Assembly: GCF_001722335.1 (NCBI RefSeq) | Contig: NZ_MIHA01000001.1 | Coordinates: 186,001 to 250,000 of the forward strand | Source of the DNA: Mycolicibacterium flavescens | GTDB taxonomy: Bacteria; Actinomycetota; Actinomycetes; Mycobacteriales; Mycobacteriaceae | Reading direction: 5' to 3' | Length of the DNA: 64,000 bases | Shown: one piece after another, positions 11,461 through 21,620 of the stretch | Position numbering within the stretch: position 1 is the stretch's first letter | How the letters are laid out: every line of letters starts with the position of its first letter | Position numbers and translations under genes: made by a program | The notes under the pieces: generated by a model | The model's input: only the letters and a program-made list of their open reading frames with translations | Database searches by the model: none | Told to the model about the DNA's origin: nothing

Positions 11461-12027
11461 CTACTTGACCACGGCCCCGATCAGGTCGCGCGCGCGGTCG
11501 AGCATCGACGCGAACGGGCCGACCGCGAAGTTCGCCTTGGCCGACTCGACCCCGGCGTGCGGATGCGTCGGCGCGATGGCCTCGGCGGCCTGGACCGCAC
11601 CGGCCATCACCTTCAGGTCGTTGTCGTCGAGTTGCTGCTGCAGCCGGCTGAACTCCTCGCGCTCCTCGAGTTCGGCGTGCTCGATCACGTCGTCGCGGAA
11701 CTTGGTCAGTTCGGTGATGAACTCCTGCGACGCGATGTCCATCTTCTCCAGCCGCGACAGGAACTCCTTGGCCTCGTGCTCTTCCTTGAGCCGGGCGTCG
11801 ACGACCGCGTCGCCGTCCTCGACCGCCGAGCGGGCCCGTGGATGCACGACCATCTCCTCGGCGGTCTCGTGCACGGCGAGCAGTCGGCGCAGATCGGTGA
11901 ACGCCTTCTCGCGGGCCTTCGGATGGGAGGCGCCGAGCACCTCGTCGAACAGATCCTTGATCAGGTTGTGCTGGTCGGTCAGGAACTTGACCACGTCACT
12001 GGTGTCCTGGACAAACGTGTCCACCAT
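11461..12027 (-). CDS. Hemerythrin-like HHE cation-binding protein
   Basis: 188-residue helical protein with the spaced His/Glu ligands of the HHE family: DQHNLIKDLFDE, LAVHETAEEMVVHP, EEHEAKEF and VIEHAELEEREEF. Such proteins bind a di-iron centre. Some mycobacterial members modulate peroxide sensitivity, which is family knowledge and not shown here. It stands alone between sepIVA and coaD, where M. tuberculosis carries the PDIM/PGL lipid locus (from memory). Confidence 0.9.
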   Translation of the reverse strand: MVDTFVQDTSDVVKFLTDQHNLIKDLFDEVLGASHPKAREKAFTDLRRLLAVHETAEEMVVHPRARSAVEDGDAVVDARLKEEHEAKEFLSRLEKMDIASQEFITELTKFRDDVIEHAELEEREEFSRLQQQLDDNDLKVMAGAVQAAEAIAPTHPHAGVESAKANFAVGPFASMLDRARDLIGAVVK

Positions 12028-12105
12028 GGCAGAACCTCCTGCGGTGTCGAGTGATGGCGCTGTTGGGCTGGTGCGCCATGTGCGGACTACCCGCGCAGGG
12101 GGGTT

Positions 12106-12585
12106 CTAATCTCGGCGAAGCTTTGCCTGCAACCGCTCGTTGACCGCCGCGGGAAGCAGATCGGACACGTCGCCGCCGAGTGAGGCGACCTCCTTGGCCA
12201 ACGACGACGACACGAACGAGTAGCGCGGCGTGGTCGCGACGAAGAACGTGTCGACGCCCGCGACATGTTTGTTCATCTGCGCCATCTGCAGCTCGTACTC
12301 GAAGTCGGCTCCGCTGCGCAATCCCTTGATGATCGCGGTCATCCCGCGCTGGCGGACGAAGTCGACCACCAACCCCTCGCCCGACTCGGCCCGCAGGTTG
12401 GGCAGGTGCGCGGTGGACTCCTCGATCATCGCGATGCGCTCGTCGAGGGTGAACATGCCCTTCTTGTTCGGGTTGACGAGTACGGCGATCACCACCTCGT
12501 CGAACTGCGCGGCCGCGCGCTCGAAGATGTCGATATGGCCGAGAGTCACCGGGTCGAAGGATCCCGGGCATACCGCGCCGCTCAT
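12106..12585 (-). CDS. coaD: Phosphopantetheine adenylyltransferase
   Basis: Penultimate step of coenzyme A synthesis: 4'-phosphopantetheine plus ATP gives dephospho-CoA. The nucleotidyltransferase motif [14 protein letters not shown] is near the N terminus and the ISSTxVR-equivalent loop reads [13 protein letters not shown]. The 159-residue length is standard. It lies 24 bases after rsmD on the same strand, a very common pairing. Confidence 0.97.
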   Translation of the reverse strand: MSGAVCPGSFDPVTLGHIDIFERAAAQFDEVVIAVLVNPNKKGMFTLDERIAMIEESTAHLPNLRAESGEGLVVDFVRQRGMTAIIKGLRSGADFEYELQMAQMNKHVAGVDTFFVATTPRYSFVSSSLAKEVASLGGDVSDLLPAAVNERLQAKLRRD

Positions 12586-12609
12586 GACCGAAGACGCTAG
12601 CAGGGCGGC

Positions 12610-13191
12610 TCAGCCGGTCCCGGTGTCGCCGTACTCGGCCAGTTCCAGGCGGGTGTCTCCGTAGCTGCGCGCCGGCCACACCTGCCAGCCGGCCGGCCAG
12701 TCCAGCGGCGGGCCGTGCGCGGAGCGCTCGATGACGACGACGGTTCCCGGCGCCGCCCACCCGCCGCGCGCCAGGGCCTCGAGCACCGAGATCACTTCGG
12801 CGGCAACGACGTCGTACGGCGGATCGGCGAACACGAGGTCGACCGGGCTCGTCGCACCCGCACCCAGCACCGCGGCGACCGAACCGCGGCGCACCACCGC
12901 CCCGGTCACGTGCAGCGAGGCGATGTTGTCGGCGATGACACCGGCGGCGCGGCCGTCGGATTCGACGAACAGTGCTGACGAGGCCCCGCGCGACAGCGCC
13001 TCCAAACCGAGCGCGCCCGAACCCGCGTACAGGTCGAGTACCGCCGCGCCGTCGAGGTCCACCCGCGCGGCCAGCAGGTTGAACAACGCCTCGCGGACCC
13101 GGTCGGTGGTGGGCCGGGTGCCCTGACCGGATCGCTGCTGGGGCACCGAGATCCGCCGTCCGCCCAGCGCGCCGCCGATGATGCGGGTCAG
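12610..13191 (-). CDS. rsmD: 16S rRNA (guanine(966)-N2)-methyltransferase RsmD
   Basis: SAM-dependent methylation of 16S rRNA G966 (E. coli numbering). Motifs: [12 protein letters not shown] at the N terminus, the SAM-binding [13 protein letters not shown], and the catalytic [10 protein letters not shown]. No ATG, GTG or TTG is available in frame at the conserved N terminus. The only codon that keeps TRIIGG is CTG at 13191, overlapping the pyc stop as CTGA. The next in-frame GTG would remove about 15 conserved residues. I therefore annotate a CTG start, 193 residues, with the start less certain than the gene. Confidence 0.88.
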   Translation of the reverse strand: MTRIIGGALGGRRISVPQQRSGQGTRPTTDRVREALFNLLAARVDLDGAAVLDLYAGSGALGLEALSRGASSALFVESDGRAAGVIADNIASLHVTGAVVRRGSVAAVLGAGATSPVDLVFADPPYDVVAAEVISVLEALARGGWAAPGTVVVIERSAHGPPLDWPAGWQVWPARSYGDTRLELAEYGDTGTG

Positions 13192-16100
13192 CTGACCACC
13201 ACCAGCAGATCGCCGCCCTCGACCTGGGCCGTGGCCGACACCGCGACCCGCTGCACCTTGCCGGCCTTCGGGGCGGTGATCGCGGCCTCCATCTTCATCG
13301 CCTCGATGGTGGCGACGGTCTGACCGGCCTGCACCTCGTCGTCGGCGGCCACGCTGACGGTGACCACCCCGGCGAACGGCGCGGCGATGTGGTCGGAGTT
13401 GGACCGGTCGGCCTTCTCGGCGGCCGGGACGTCGCTGGCGACGCTGCGGTCGCGCACCAGCACCGGGCGCAGCTGTCCGTTGAGGATGCACATCACCGTG
13501 CGCATACCGCGTTCGTCGGGATCGGAGACGGCCTCGAGCCCGATCAGCAGCTCCACGCCGCGCTCCAACTGGACGCGGTGCTCGTCGCCGTGCCGCAACC
13601 CGTAGAAGAACTGGTTGGCCGACAGCCCGGAGGTGTCCCCGTACTGTTCGCGGTGCGCCTCCAATTCCTTTGTCGGACCGGGGAACAGCAGCCGGTTCAG
13701 CGCGGCCTGACGTTTCGGTCCGGCCTGCGCGAGCACGGCCTCGTCCTCGGCGCTGAGCTCGGCCTGCGGTTTGGCGGGGGCACGGCCGGCCAGCGCCTTG
13801 GTCCGCAGCGGCTCCGGCCACCCGCCGGCCGGGTCGCCGAGTTCACCCCGGAGGAACCCGATCACCGAGTCGGGGATGTCGAAACGCGCCGGGTCCGAGG
13901 CGAATTCCTCGGCGCTGACGCCGGCCCCGACGAGCGCCAGCGCCAGGTCGCCGACCACCTTCGACGAGGGGGTGACCTTCACCAGCCGGCCCAGCACCCG
14001 GTCGGCGGCGGCATAGCTGGCCTCGATCTCCTCGAACCGGTCGCCGAGGCCCAGGGCGATCGCCTGCTGCCGCAGGTTCGACAGCTGACCGCCGGGGATC
14101 TCGTGGCGGTACACCCGGCCGGTCGGCGCCGGCAGGCCGGACTCGAACGGCGCGTACACCTTTCGCAGCGCCTCCCAGTAGGGCTCCAGATCGCACACCG
14201 CCTGCAGTGACAGTCCGGTGTCGAACTCGGTGTGCGCGGTGGCCGCGACGATCGAGCTGAGCGCGGGCTGGCTGGTGGTGCCGGCCAGCGGCGCCGAGGC
14301 GCCGTCGACCGCGCTGGCGCCGGCCTGCCACGCCGCCAGGTAGGTCGCCAACTGGCCGCCCGGGGTGTCGTGGGTGTGCACGTGCACCGGCAGGTCGAAC
14401 CGCGACCGCAGCGCACCGACCAGGGTGTGCGCGGCCTGCGGACGCAGCAGACCGGCCATGTCCTTGACCGCCAGCACGTGCGCGCCGGCCTCGACGATCT
14501 CTTCGGCCAGCCGCAGGTAGTAGTCCAGCGTGTAGAGGTCCTCCCCCGGGTCCGACAGGTCCCCGGTGTAGCTCATCGCGACTTCCGCTATGGCCGAACC
14601 GGTTTCGCGGACCGCGTCGATCGCCGGGCGCATGGAGTCGACGTTGTTGAGCGCATCGAAGATCCGGTAGATGTCGATGCCGGTGGCGGTGGCCTCGGCG
14701 ACGAACGCCTGCGTCACCGACTCCGGGTAGGGGGTGTAGCCGACGGTGTTGCGTCCGCGCAGCAGCATCTGCAGGCAGATGTTCGGCAGCGCCTCCCGCA
14801 GCGCGGCCAGCCGCTCCCACGGGTCCTCCTTCAGAAAGCGAAGCGCCACATCGTAAGTCGCGCCGCCCCAGCATTCGATCGACAGCAGCTGCGGCGTCAT
14901 CCGCGCGATGTAGGGCGCCACCATCAGCAGCCCGGTGGTGCGCACCCGGGTCGCCAGCAGCGACTGGTGGGCGTCGCGGAACGTCGTGTCGGTGACGCCG
15001 AGCGGACCCGAATCGCGCATCCAGTCGGCGAAACCCTGCGGGCCCAGTTCGGTCAGGCGCTGCTTGCTGCCCGGCGGCGGCGCGACGTCGAGGTCGACGT
15101 CGGGCAGCTTGTCCTGCGGGTACACCGACGCGGTACGCGGGCCGTGCGGTTGGTTGACCGTGACGTCGGCGAGGTAGTTGAGGATCTTGGTACCGCGGTC
15201 GGCGGGTGTACGCGCGGTCAGCAGGTACGGCCGCTGGTCGATGAACGACGTGCTGACCCGGCCGGCCCGGAAGTCGGCGTCGTTGACCACCGCCTGCAGG
15301 AACGGGATGTTCGTCGACACCCCGCGGATGCGGAACTCGGCCAGGGCGCGGCGGGCCCGGGCCACCGCGGTGCTGAAATCGCGCCCCCGACAAGTCAATT
15401 TGACCAGCATCGAGTCGAAGTGCGCGCTGATCTCCGCGCCGAGGTGCGTGCCGCCGTCGAGGCGGATCCCGGCGCCGCCGGGTGTGCGGTAGCCGGTGAT
15501 GCGGCCGGTGTCGGGCCGGAACCCGTTGGCCGGGTCCTCGGTGGTGATGCGGCACTGCATCGCGAAACCCCGCGGCACCGGCAGCGCCTCCTGGCTGAGC
15601 CCCAGCGACTCCAGCGTCTCGCCGTCGGCGATCCGCAACTGGCTCGACACCAGGTCGATGTCGGTGATCTCCTCGGTCACGGTGTGCTCGACCTGGATCC
15701 GCGGGTTGCACTCGATGAACACGTGATGGCCGCGCTCGTCGAGCAGGAACTCCACCGTGCCGGCGTAGGTGTAGTCGATCTGGCGGGCGAACGCGACCGC
15801 GTCGTCGCAGATCCGTTGCCGCAGTTCGTCGGACAGGTTCGGCGCCGGCGCCAGCTCGATGACCTTCTGGTGGCGGCGCTGCACGCTGCAGTCCCGTTCG
15901 AACAGGTGCATGATGTTGCCGCGGGTGTCCGCCAGGATCTGCACCTCGATGTGGCGCGGGTTGACCACGGCCTGCTCGAGGTACAGCGTGGCGTCACCGA
16001 ACGCGGATTCGGCTTCCCGCCCGGCCGCCTCGATCGCGTCGGGCAGCGCTTCCATGTCGGCCACGTGGCGCATGCCGCGCCCGCCGCCACCGGAGACCGC

Positions 16101-16574
16101 CTTGACGAACAGCGGGAACTCCATGTCGCGGGCGGCGGCCAGCAGTTCGTCGGGCGATGCCGACGGCGCCGAGGACCGCAGCACCGGCAGCCCCGCCGCG
16201 CGGGCCGCCTCGATCGCGCGCGCCTTGTTCCCGGTCAGTTCGAGGACCTGGGCGCTGGGCCCGACGAACGTGATCCCGGCCTCGGCGCAGGCGGCCGCCA
16301 GCGCCGGGTTCTCCGACAGGAAGCCGTATCCCGGATACACCGCGTCGGCGCCGGCATGTTTGGCCACGCGGATGATCTCGTCGACCGAGAGGTAGGCGCG
16401 CACCGGGTGCCCGGTGTCGCCGATCTGGTAGGACTCGTCGGCCTTGAGCCGGTGCAGCGAGTTCCGGTCCTCGTGCGCATAGACCGCGACGGTGCCGATG
16501 CCCATCTCGTAGGCGGCGCGGAAGGCCCGGATCGCGATCTCGCCGCGGTTGGCGACGAGGACTTTGGAGATCAC
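13188..16574 (-). CDS. pyc: Pyruvate carboxylase
   Basis: Anaplerotic conversion of pyruvate and bicarbonate to oxaloacetate using ATP and biotin. The 1128-residue protein has the full order of domains: biotin carboxylase (starts [16 protein letters not shown], glycine-rich GGGGRGMR), carboxyltransferase ([16 protein letters not shown], central region) and C-terminal biotinyl domain with EAMKMEA carrying the biotin Lys. Its stop overlaps the proposed rsmD start by four bases. Confidence 0.98.
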   Translation of the reverse strand: MISKVLVANRGEIAIRAFRAAYEMGIGTVAVYAHEDRNSLHRLKADESYQIGDTGHPVRAYLSVDEIIRVAKHAGADAVYPGYGFLSENPALAAACAEAGITFVGPSAQVLELTGNKARAIEAARAAGLPVLRSSAPSASPDELLAAARDMEFPLFVKAVSGGGGRGMRHVADMEALPDAIEAAGREAESAFGDATLYLEQAVVNPRHIEVQILADTRGNIMHLFERDCSVQRRHQKVIELAPAPNLSDELRQRICDDAVAFARQIDYTYAGTVEFLLDERGHHVFIECNPRIQVEHTVTEEITDIDLVSSQLRIADGETLESLGLSQEALPVPRGFAMQCRITTEDPANGFRPDTGRITGYRTPGGAGIRLDGGTHLGAEISAHFDSMLVKLTCRGRDFSTAVARARRALAEFRIRGVSTNIPFLQAVVNDADFRAGRVSTSFIDQRPYLLTARTPADRGTKILNYLADVTVNQPHGPRTASVYPQDKLPDVDLDVAPPPGSKQRLTELGPQGFADWMRDSGPLGVTDTTFRDAHQSLLATRVRTTGLLMVAPYIARMTPQLLSIECWGGATYDVALRFLKEDPWERLAALREALPNICLQMLLRGRNTVGYTPYPESVTQAFVAEATATGIDIYRIFDALNNVDSMRPAIDAVRETGSAIAEVAMSYTGDLSDPGEDLYTLDYYLRLAEEIVEAGAHVLAVKDMAGLLRPQAAHTLVGALRSRFDLPVHVHTHDTPGGQLATYLAAWQAGASAVDGASAPLAGTTSQPALSSIVAATAHTEFDTGLSLQAVCDLEPYWEALRKVYAPFESGLPAPTGRVYRHEIPGGQLSNLRQQAIALGLGDRFEEIEASYAAADRVLGRLVKVTPSSKVVGDLALALVGAGVSAEEFASDPARFDIPDSVIGFLRGELGDPAGGWPEPLRTKALAGRAPAKPQAELSAEDEAVLAQAGPKRQAALNRLLFPGPTKELEAHREQYGDTSGLSANQFFYGLRHGDEHRVQLERGVELLIGLEAVSDPDERGMRTVMCILNGQLRPVLVRDRSVASDVPAAEKADRSNSDHIAAPFAGVVTVSVAADDEVQAGQTVATIEAMKMEAAITAPKAGKVQRVAVSATAQVEGGDLLVVVS

Positions 16575-16607
16575 GCGCCCATTTAACCCCGGGTACTCAA
16601 AGAAGTC

Positions 16608-17240
16608 TCAGAGCAGGGTCGACCAGTAGTACCAGAACCGCACCAGGATCAGCAGCAGCAGCGCGGTGAACCACAGCGCGACCAACGACCACCGCCAGGT
16701 GTGCACCACCCGCGCGACGGCGCCGCGCTGCTGCGGTTGCAGCGCGATCGAGGCGACCACCACCAGAAGCGGAATGACCACCGCCCACACGACCATGCAG
16801 TACGGGCACAACGCGCCGATGCGGTACATGCTCTGAAAGATCAGCCAGTGCACGAACGCCGCGCCCAGCAGCGTCCCGACGGCCAGGCCGGACCAGTACC
16901 AGCGCGGCAGTTCGACGCGGGCGAGCGCGAGCACTCCGGTCACCACCACCACCGTGAACGCGACGATGCCGATCAGCGAGTTCGGGAACCCGAACGCCGA
17001 CGCCTGCGGGGTGATCATCACCGAACCGCACGACAGCACCGGGTTCAGGCTGCACGACGGGACATAGTCGGGGTCGATCAGCAGTTCGATCTTCTCGACC
17101 GTCAGCGCCGCCGCGGCGGCCAACCCCAGCACCCCGGCCAGCAGGATCCACACCGCGCTCGCGCGCCCGACCGGCATTCCGGGCGACCGCTCGGGCGCCG
17201 GTCCGGTCGGCGAGACTGCGCCGGGCGCGGTGACGGTCAC
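16608..17240 (-). CDS. Vitamin K epoxide reductase (VKOR) family membrane protein
   Basis: Quinone-coupled reoxidant of periplasmic DsbA-like oxidases. About five membrane segments. The loop cysteines are at residues 63 and 71 (CSLNPVLSCGS) and the redox motif is CPYC near residue 145. It begins within the stop codon of the DsbA-like gene (GTGA overlap), so the oxidase and its reoxidising partner are made together. This is the disulfide-forming pair expected for the mycobacterial cell envelope. Confidence 0.93.
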   Translation of the reverse strand: MTVTAPGAVSPTGPAPERSPGMPVGRASAVWILLAGVLGLAAAAALTVEKIELLIDPDYVPSCSLNPVLSCGSVMITPQASAFGFPNSLIGIVAFTVVVVTGVLALARVELPRWYWSGLAVGTLLGAAFVHWLIFQSMYRIGALCPYCMVVWAVVIPLLVVVASIALQPQQRGAVARVVHTWRWSLVALWFTALLLLILVRFWYYWSTLL

Positions 17241-18022
17241 GGCGCCGGCGGGGCCTGCGGCGGCGTCGGGTCCGGATTCGGCGACGGCGCGCCCGCATCC
17301 AGGGCGGGCACCTCGCCGACGATCTTCTCGATCTCGGCGATCAGCGCATCAGGTGTGGAGGGCCGGTAGTCGTTGCCGTTGATCCGGATGGTCGGCGTGG
17401 AGTTCACCTCGGTGGCCTTGGCCAGGCCCTTGACCATGTCCTCGTAGCGGCCGTTGTTGATGCAGGTCGGCACGTCACCGGTCACCCCGGCCTGGCGCGC
17501 GACCTCGATCAGCCGCGAGTTGTCCGGGAACGGGCCGACACCTTCGGGGGGCTGTTGCGCGTACAGCGCGCCGTGGAAGCGACGGAACGCCTCGGTGTCG
17601 GCGTCGGCGACGCAGTAGGCGGCGTTGGCCGCGCGCGTCGAGTAACCCTGTCCCTGCCGGTCGAGGATCGAGACCATGTAGTAGTCGGCGGCCACCGCAC
17701 CGCTGTCGATGAGCTTGTTGATCGTCGGCCCGAACTGCTTCTCGAAGTTGCCGCACGCCGGGCACAGGAAGTCCTCGTAGAGCGACAGCACCGCCTTGGG
17801 TTCGGTGCTGCCCTCCGCGGTGATGACGTTGCTCGACGCCACCCGGATCGACTTGGCCTCACCTTCGCCGGGCTTGTCCTCTTTGGTCATCACGATGTAC
17901 AGCACCAGCGCGGCGGCGAAGATGACGACGACGGCGGTCAACCCGATCTGAATTGCCAGGTTGCGCTTCCGGTCGGCCGCCTTGAGGTCGTAGCGCGGGT
18001 TCTTCTTCGGTTTCGTGGCCAC
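17237..18022 (-). CDS. Membrane-anchored DsbA-like thioredoxin-fold oxidoreductase
   Basis: 261 residues. A basic N terminus is followed by one membrane anchor (about residues 25-46), then a thioredoxin-fold domain with active site FLCPACGNFEKQF. A cis-Pro region (STPTIRING) follows, and the tail is Pro-rich. It probably oxidises cysteines of exported proteins and hands electrons to the VKOR encoded immediately downstream. Two further cysteines (AAYCVADAD, PTCINNGRY) could form the second disulfide known in actinobacterial relatives. Confidence 0.92.
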   Translation of the reverse strand: MATKPKKNPRYDLKAADRKRNLAIQIGLTAVVVIFAAALVLYIVMTKEDKPGEGEAKSIRVASSNVITAEGSTEPKAVLSLYEDFLCPACGNFEKQFGPTINKLIDSGAVAADYYMVSILDRQGQGYSTRAANAAYCVADADTEAFRRFHGALYAQQPPEGVGPFPDNSRLIEVARQAGVTGDVPTCINNGRYEDMVKGLAKATEVNSTPTIRINGNDYRPSTPDALIAEIEKIVGEVPALDAGAPSPNPDPTPPQAPPAP

Positions 18023-18056
18023 GGGGTAAGCGTACCGGCGGCGGTTTCGCGTCTGG

Positions 18057-19151
18057 TCAGCCGCGCACCAGATGGGCGCGCAGCGCGGAGATCATGTCCG
18101 ACACCGCGGCCGCGCTGCCGCCGCCGAGGGGGAACATGCTGGCGAAACCGTGGACCAGTGACCCGGCCTGCCGGAAGTCGACGGGCACGCCGGCGCTGCG
18201 CAGCGCGTCGGCGTACTGGATTCCCTCGTCGCGCAGCGGGTCGAAACCGCCGGTCAGCATCAACGCCGGCGCCAGCCCGGACAGGTCGTCGGCCAGCAGC
18301 GGTGAGACCACCGGGTCGGTCACCGCGACCGGCGCGTCGGTGAGGTATTTGTCGCGGAACCAGTGCAGGTCGGCCTTGGTGAGGAAGTAGCCGTTGGCGA
18401 ACAGGGTCTGCGACCGGGTCTGGGCGGCCAGGTTCGTCCACGGGTAGATCAGCAGCTGCAGCGCCGGCGACGGCAGTCGCTCGTCGCGGGCGCGTTGGGC
18501 GACGACGGCGGCGATGTTGCCGCCTGCGCTGTCACCGCCGACCGCGATCCGGGCGGGGTCGGCGCCGAGTTCGGCGGCGTGCTCCAGCGCCCAGCGGTAG
18601 GCGGCGAACCCGTCCTCGGCCGCGGCCGGCGCCTTGTGTTCGGGCGCCAACCGGTAGTCGACGGACAGCACGTGCAGGTCGGCGTCCCGGCAGATCAGCC
18701 GGCACAGGTCGTCGTGGCTGTCGAGGTCGCCGAGCACGAACCCGCCGCCGTGGAAGAACACCAGCAGCGGGGCGTCCGGCGCGGCGGTGGCGTAGTGCCG
18801 CGCCGGGATCGGGCCGGCACCGCCCGAGACGGTCAGGTCGGTCACCGCGGCGACCGGAATGTACTGGTCGAACCCGGCGGACAGGCCGCTGAGCTGGGCG
18901 CGGGCGGCGGCCACGTTGCCGGGACCGCTGAGGCCGTCGATACCGACCAGCTTCTGCCCGGCCAGCATCAGCTGCAGCGTGGTGTCGAGCGTGTTGCCGT
19001 CGACGGTGATGCTGCGCCCGCCGAGCAGGAGCCGTTTGACCCGGTCCGGGATGCGGGGCAGCGTGCGCAACGTGACGCCGGCGGCGGCGTTCAGCAGCGC
19101 CTCACGGCGGCCCGGGCTCCAGGTTTGTTGAGCTGGCAGACTCTCGGTCAT
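18057..19151 (-). CDS. lipN: LipN-like alpha/beta hydrolase (hormone-sensitive-lipase family)
   Basis: Esterase/lipase with the oxyanion motif FFHGGGFVLGD, the nucleophile elbow GGDSAGGN, and the Asp and His near GGFDPLRDE and SLVHGFASM. The ATG at 19151 was chosen because GAGGGAG lies seven bases upstream; this gives 364 residues and drops an unlikely N-terminal extension. The start codon overlaps the divergent aldo/keto reductase start by two bases (shared CATG). Substrate unknown; the Rv2970c position supports LipN. Confidence 0.88.
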   Translation of the reverse strand: MTESLPAQQTWSPGRREALLNAAAGVTLRTLPRIPDRVKRLLLGGRSITVDGNTLDTTLQLMLAGQKLVGIDGLSGPGNVAAARAQLSGLSAGFDQYIPVAAVTDLTVSGGAGPIPARHYATAAPDAPLLVFFHGGGFVLGDLDSHDDLCRLICRDADLHVLSVDYRLAPEHKAPAAAEDGFAAYRWALEHAAELGADPARIAVGGDSAGGNIAAVVAQRARDERLPSPALQLLIYPWTNLAAQTRSQTLFANGYFLTKADLHWFRDKYLTDAPVAVTDPVVSPLLADDLSGLAPALMLTGGFDPLRDEGIQYADALRSAGVPVDFRQAGSLVHGFASMFPLGGGSAAAVSDMISALRAHLVRG

Positions 19152-19980
19152 GGCATCTCCCTCGATCACGCTGAACGACGGTAATTCGATACCCCAGGTC
19201 GGTCTGGGCGTTTGGCAGACCCCGCCGGAGGACACCGAGCGGGCCGCGGCCACCGCGCTGGAAGCCGGGTACCGCCACATCGACACCGCTGCTGCCTACC
19301 GTAACGAGCGCGAGGTGGGCCAGGCGCTGGCCACGTCGGGTGTGCCGCGCGAGGAGGTGTACATCACGACCAAGCTGTGGAACTCCGACCAAGGCTACGA
19401 CACCACCCTGACCGCGTTCGACAAGAGCATGCAGCGGCTCGGGCTCGAGTATCTCGACCTCTACCTCATCCACTGGCCGATGCCGAAGACCAACAAGTTC
19501 GTCGACACCTTCAAGGCCTTCGCCGAGCTCAAGGAGCAGGGCCGCATCCGCTCCATCGGGGTCAGCAACTTCGAGCCCGAGCACCTGCGCGCGCTGGTCG
19601 ACGCGACCGGCATCGTGCCGACCGTCAACCAGATCGAACTGCATCCGCTGCTGCAGCAGGAGGAGCTTCGGGAAGTGCACGCGCAGTTGGGTATCGCCAC
19701 CGAGGCGTGGAGTCCGCTGGGGCAGGGTTCGTTGCTCTCGAACGAGACCGTGACCGCGGTTGCCGAGGCACACGGCAAAACGCCCGCACAGGTACTGATT
19801 AGGTGGCATATGCAACTCGGCAATATAGTCATCCCGAAATCGGTGACCCCCGAGAGAATTGTGAGCAACTTCGACGTGTTCGACTTCGAGCTGAGCGAGC
19901 AGGACATGGCGTCCGTCTCGTCTCTCGGCGACGGCACTCGGTTGGGTCCCGACCCGAAAAACTTCGAGTTCACAGGGTAG
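19150..19980 (+). CDS. Aldo/keto reductase (first of tandem pair)
   Basis: NADPH-dependent oxidoreductase of the AKR5-like group, 276 residues. The catalytic tetrad can be seen: Asp and Tyr in [11 protein letters not shown], Lys in ITTKLW, His in LIHWP. The start ATG overlaps the lipN start codon; there is no Shine-Dalgarno site, so translation may be leaderless. The last 180 bases use AT-rich rare codons (ATA, AGA) unlike the rest. A close paralogue follows after five bases. Confidence 0.92.
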   Translation: MASPSITLNDGNSIPQVGLGVWQTPPEDTERAAATALEAGYRHIDTAAAYRNEREVGQALATSGVPREEVYITTKLWNSDQGYDTTLTAFDKSMQRLGLEYLDLYLIHWPMPKTNKFVDTFKAFAELKEQGRIRSIGVSNFEPEHLRALVDATGIVPTVNQIELHPLLQQEELREVHAQLGIATEAWSPLGQGSLLSNETVTAVAEAHGKTPAQVLIRWHMQLGNIVIPKSVTPERIVSNFDVFDFELSEQDMASVSSLGDGTRLGPDPKNFEFTG

Positions 19981-19985
19981 GTGAG

Positions 19986-20825
19986 ATGACCTCCTCGGCC
20001 ACTATTCCCACGGTCACACTCAACGACGACCACACCATGCCGGTGCTCGGCCTCGGTGTCGGCGAGTTGTCTGACACCGAGACCGAACAGGCCGTGTCCG
20101 CGGCGCTGTCGGCCGGCTACCGGCTGATCGACACCGCCGCCGCGTACGGAAACGAGGAAGCGGTCGGCCGGGCGATCAAAGCGTCGGGTGTCCCCCGCGA
20201 GGAGATCTTCGTCACCACCAAGCTGGCGACGGCGGACCTGGGGTTCCAGTCGTCGCAGGACGCGCTGCGGGCCAGCCTCGAACGGCTCGGCCTCGACTAC
20301 GTCGACCTGTACCTGATCCACTGGCCCGCCGGCGAGCAGGGCAAGTACGTCGACAGCTGGGGCGGGTTGATGAAGCGCAAGGAGGTCGGCGACACCAAGT
20401 CGATCGGCGTGTGCAACTTCCACTCCGAGCACCTGGCGAACGTGATCGACCTGTCGTTCTTCACCCCGGCGGTCAACCAGATCGAGCTGCACCCGCTGCT
20501 GAACCAGGCCGAGTTGCGCGAGATCAACGCCGGCTACGGCATCGTCACCGAGGCCTACGGCCCGCTCGGCGTCGGCCGGCTGCTGGACAACGAGACCGTC
20601 ACCGCCGTGGCCGAGTCGCACGGTAAGACGCCGGCGCAGGTGTTGATCCGGTGGAGCCTGCAGCTGGGCAACGTCGTGATTCCGCGGTCGTCGTCACCGG
20701 AGCGGATCGCCTCGAACCTCGAGGTGTTCGACTTCGAGCTCACCGACGATCAGATGGCCGCGCTCAACGGCCTCGACGAGGGCACGCGGTTCCGGCCGGA
20801 CCCGGAAACCTACACCGGCGCCTAA
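19986..20825 (+). CDS. Aldo/keto reductase (second of tandem pair)
   Basis: 279 residues, clearly paralogous to the preceding gene over its whole length: [59 protein letters not shown]. The tetrad Asp, Tyr, Lys and His are all present. The ATG at 19986 has a GGTGAG-type site close upstream. Likely a tandem duplication; substrates (for example methylglyoxal or other carbonyls in this family) are not determined by sequence. Confidence 0.93.
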   Translation: MTSSATIPTVTLNDDHTMPVLGLGVGELSDTETEQAVSAALSAGYRLIDTAAAYGNEEAVGRAIKASGVPREEIFVTTKLATADLGFQSSQDALRASLERLGLDYVDLYLIHWPAGEQGKYVDSWGGLMKRKEVGDTKSIGVCNFHSEHLANVIDLSFFTPAVNQIELHPLLNQAELREINAGYGIVTEAYGPLGVGRLLDNETVTAVAESHGKTPAQVLIRWSLQLGNVVIPRSSSPERIASNLEVFDFELTDDQMAALNGLDEGTRFRPDPETYTGA

Positions 20826-20840
20826 CTCTCACTTTTTCCT

Positions 20841-20902
20841 CGCGAGCAGACGCAAACTGCTCTGAAATCCGCCGTTTTCGGGTCACTTTGCGTCTGCTCG
20901 CG
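20841..20902. repeat. Long perfect inverted repeat between convergent genes
   Basis: 16-bp perfect arms CGCGAGCAGACGCAAA (20841-20856) and TTTGCGTCTGCTCGCG (20887-20902) around a 30-base loop. It sits exactly between the convergent aldo/keto reductase and HNH nuclease genes. It could act as a bidirectional terminator without a U-tract, or be a member of a dispersed palindromic repeat family. Confidence 0.85.
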
Positions 20903-20912
20903 CGGGAGAACT

Positions 20913-21620
20913 TCAGCCCGTCGGGCAGGTCGCCGCGGCCTCGCGCAGCACCGTGGCCGACGGCGCGTCGACCGGCAGCGCGTACCCGCGCAGCACCGCG
21001 ATGAACTGCATGGCGTACTGGCAGTGGAACGCGGCATTCGGCGGCATCCACTGCGACGGCTCCTGATCGCCCTTGTTCTGGTTGGCGTCGCCGGCCACCG
21101 CCAGCAGGTTGGCCGGGTCGTTGGCGAACCGGACCCGCATCTCCTCGGGCCAGCCACGCGCACCGAGGTCCCACGCCAGCGCAAGCGGCACAATGTGGTC
21201 GATCTGCACTGCGGCGCCGGTCTTCTCGCCACGGGTGAACGGCACGACGGCGTTGGTGTAGGGGTCGATCAACGTGCCGGTCGCGACCGCGGTGGGACAC
21301 CGCTTGATCGACACGAACGTCTTGTCGAGCAGGTCCCGGTTGAGCACGTCGTTGCGGGTGTCACACCCGTTTCGCCCACCGGGGGCCGTGGTGTCGTCGG
21401 TCCAGCTGTCGCCGAACGCGGCCCGGCGGTAGTCGTGCCCGCGGATGCGCAGCGGGATCACCGGGATCCCGGCCAGCACGTCGGTGCCCGGCGCGACGGT
21501 CGGGACGTCGGCCTCGGCGATGAACTCGGCCCGGTCGTGCGAGGACACCACGGTCTGCACCGCGACGGCGACCATCAGCGCGACGATCGCGGTCAGCCAC
21601 AGCAGATACCGACGCCTCAT
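20913..21620 (-). CDS. Membrane-anchored HNH endonuclease-family protein (DUF1524-like)
   Basis: 235 residues with an N-terminal membrane segment (MRRRYLLWLTAIVALMVAVA), so probably secreted or anchored outside. The HNH-type core is visible as QIDHIVPLALAWDLG followed by NDPANLLAVAGDANQNKGDQ, plus paired cysteines. The start ATG overlaps the recG stop (ATGA). Extracellular nuclease activity is likely from the fold, but its target and role are unknown. Confidence 0.87.
   Translation of the reverse strand: MRRRYLLWLTAIVALMVAVAVQTVVSSHDRAEFIAEADVPTVAPGTDVLAGIPVIPLRIRGHDYRRAAFGDSWTDDTTAPGGRNGCDTRNDVLNRDLLDKTFVSIKRCPTAVATGTLIDPYTNAVVPFTRGEKTGAAVQIDHIVPLALAWDLGARGWPEEMRVRFANDPANLLAVAGDANQNKGDQEPSQWMPPNAAFHCQYAMQFIAVLRGYALPVDAPSATVLREAAATCPTG

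Noticed and set aside
14232..16586. Long open frame antisense to pyruvate carboxylase (about 784 codons)
   Set aside because: Same cause: high GC in third positions of pyc keeps the opposite frame open. Composition is Arg/Gly/Asp-rich with no family resemblance.
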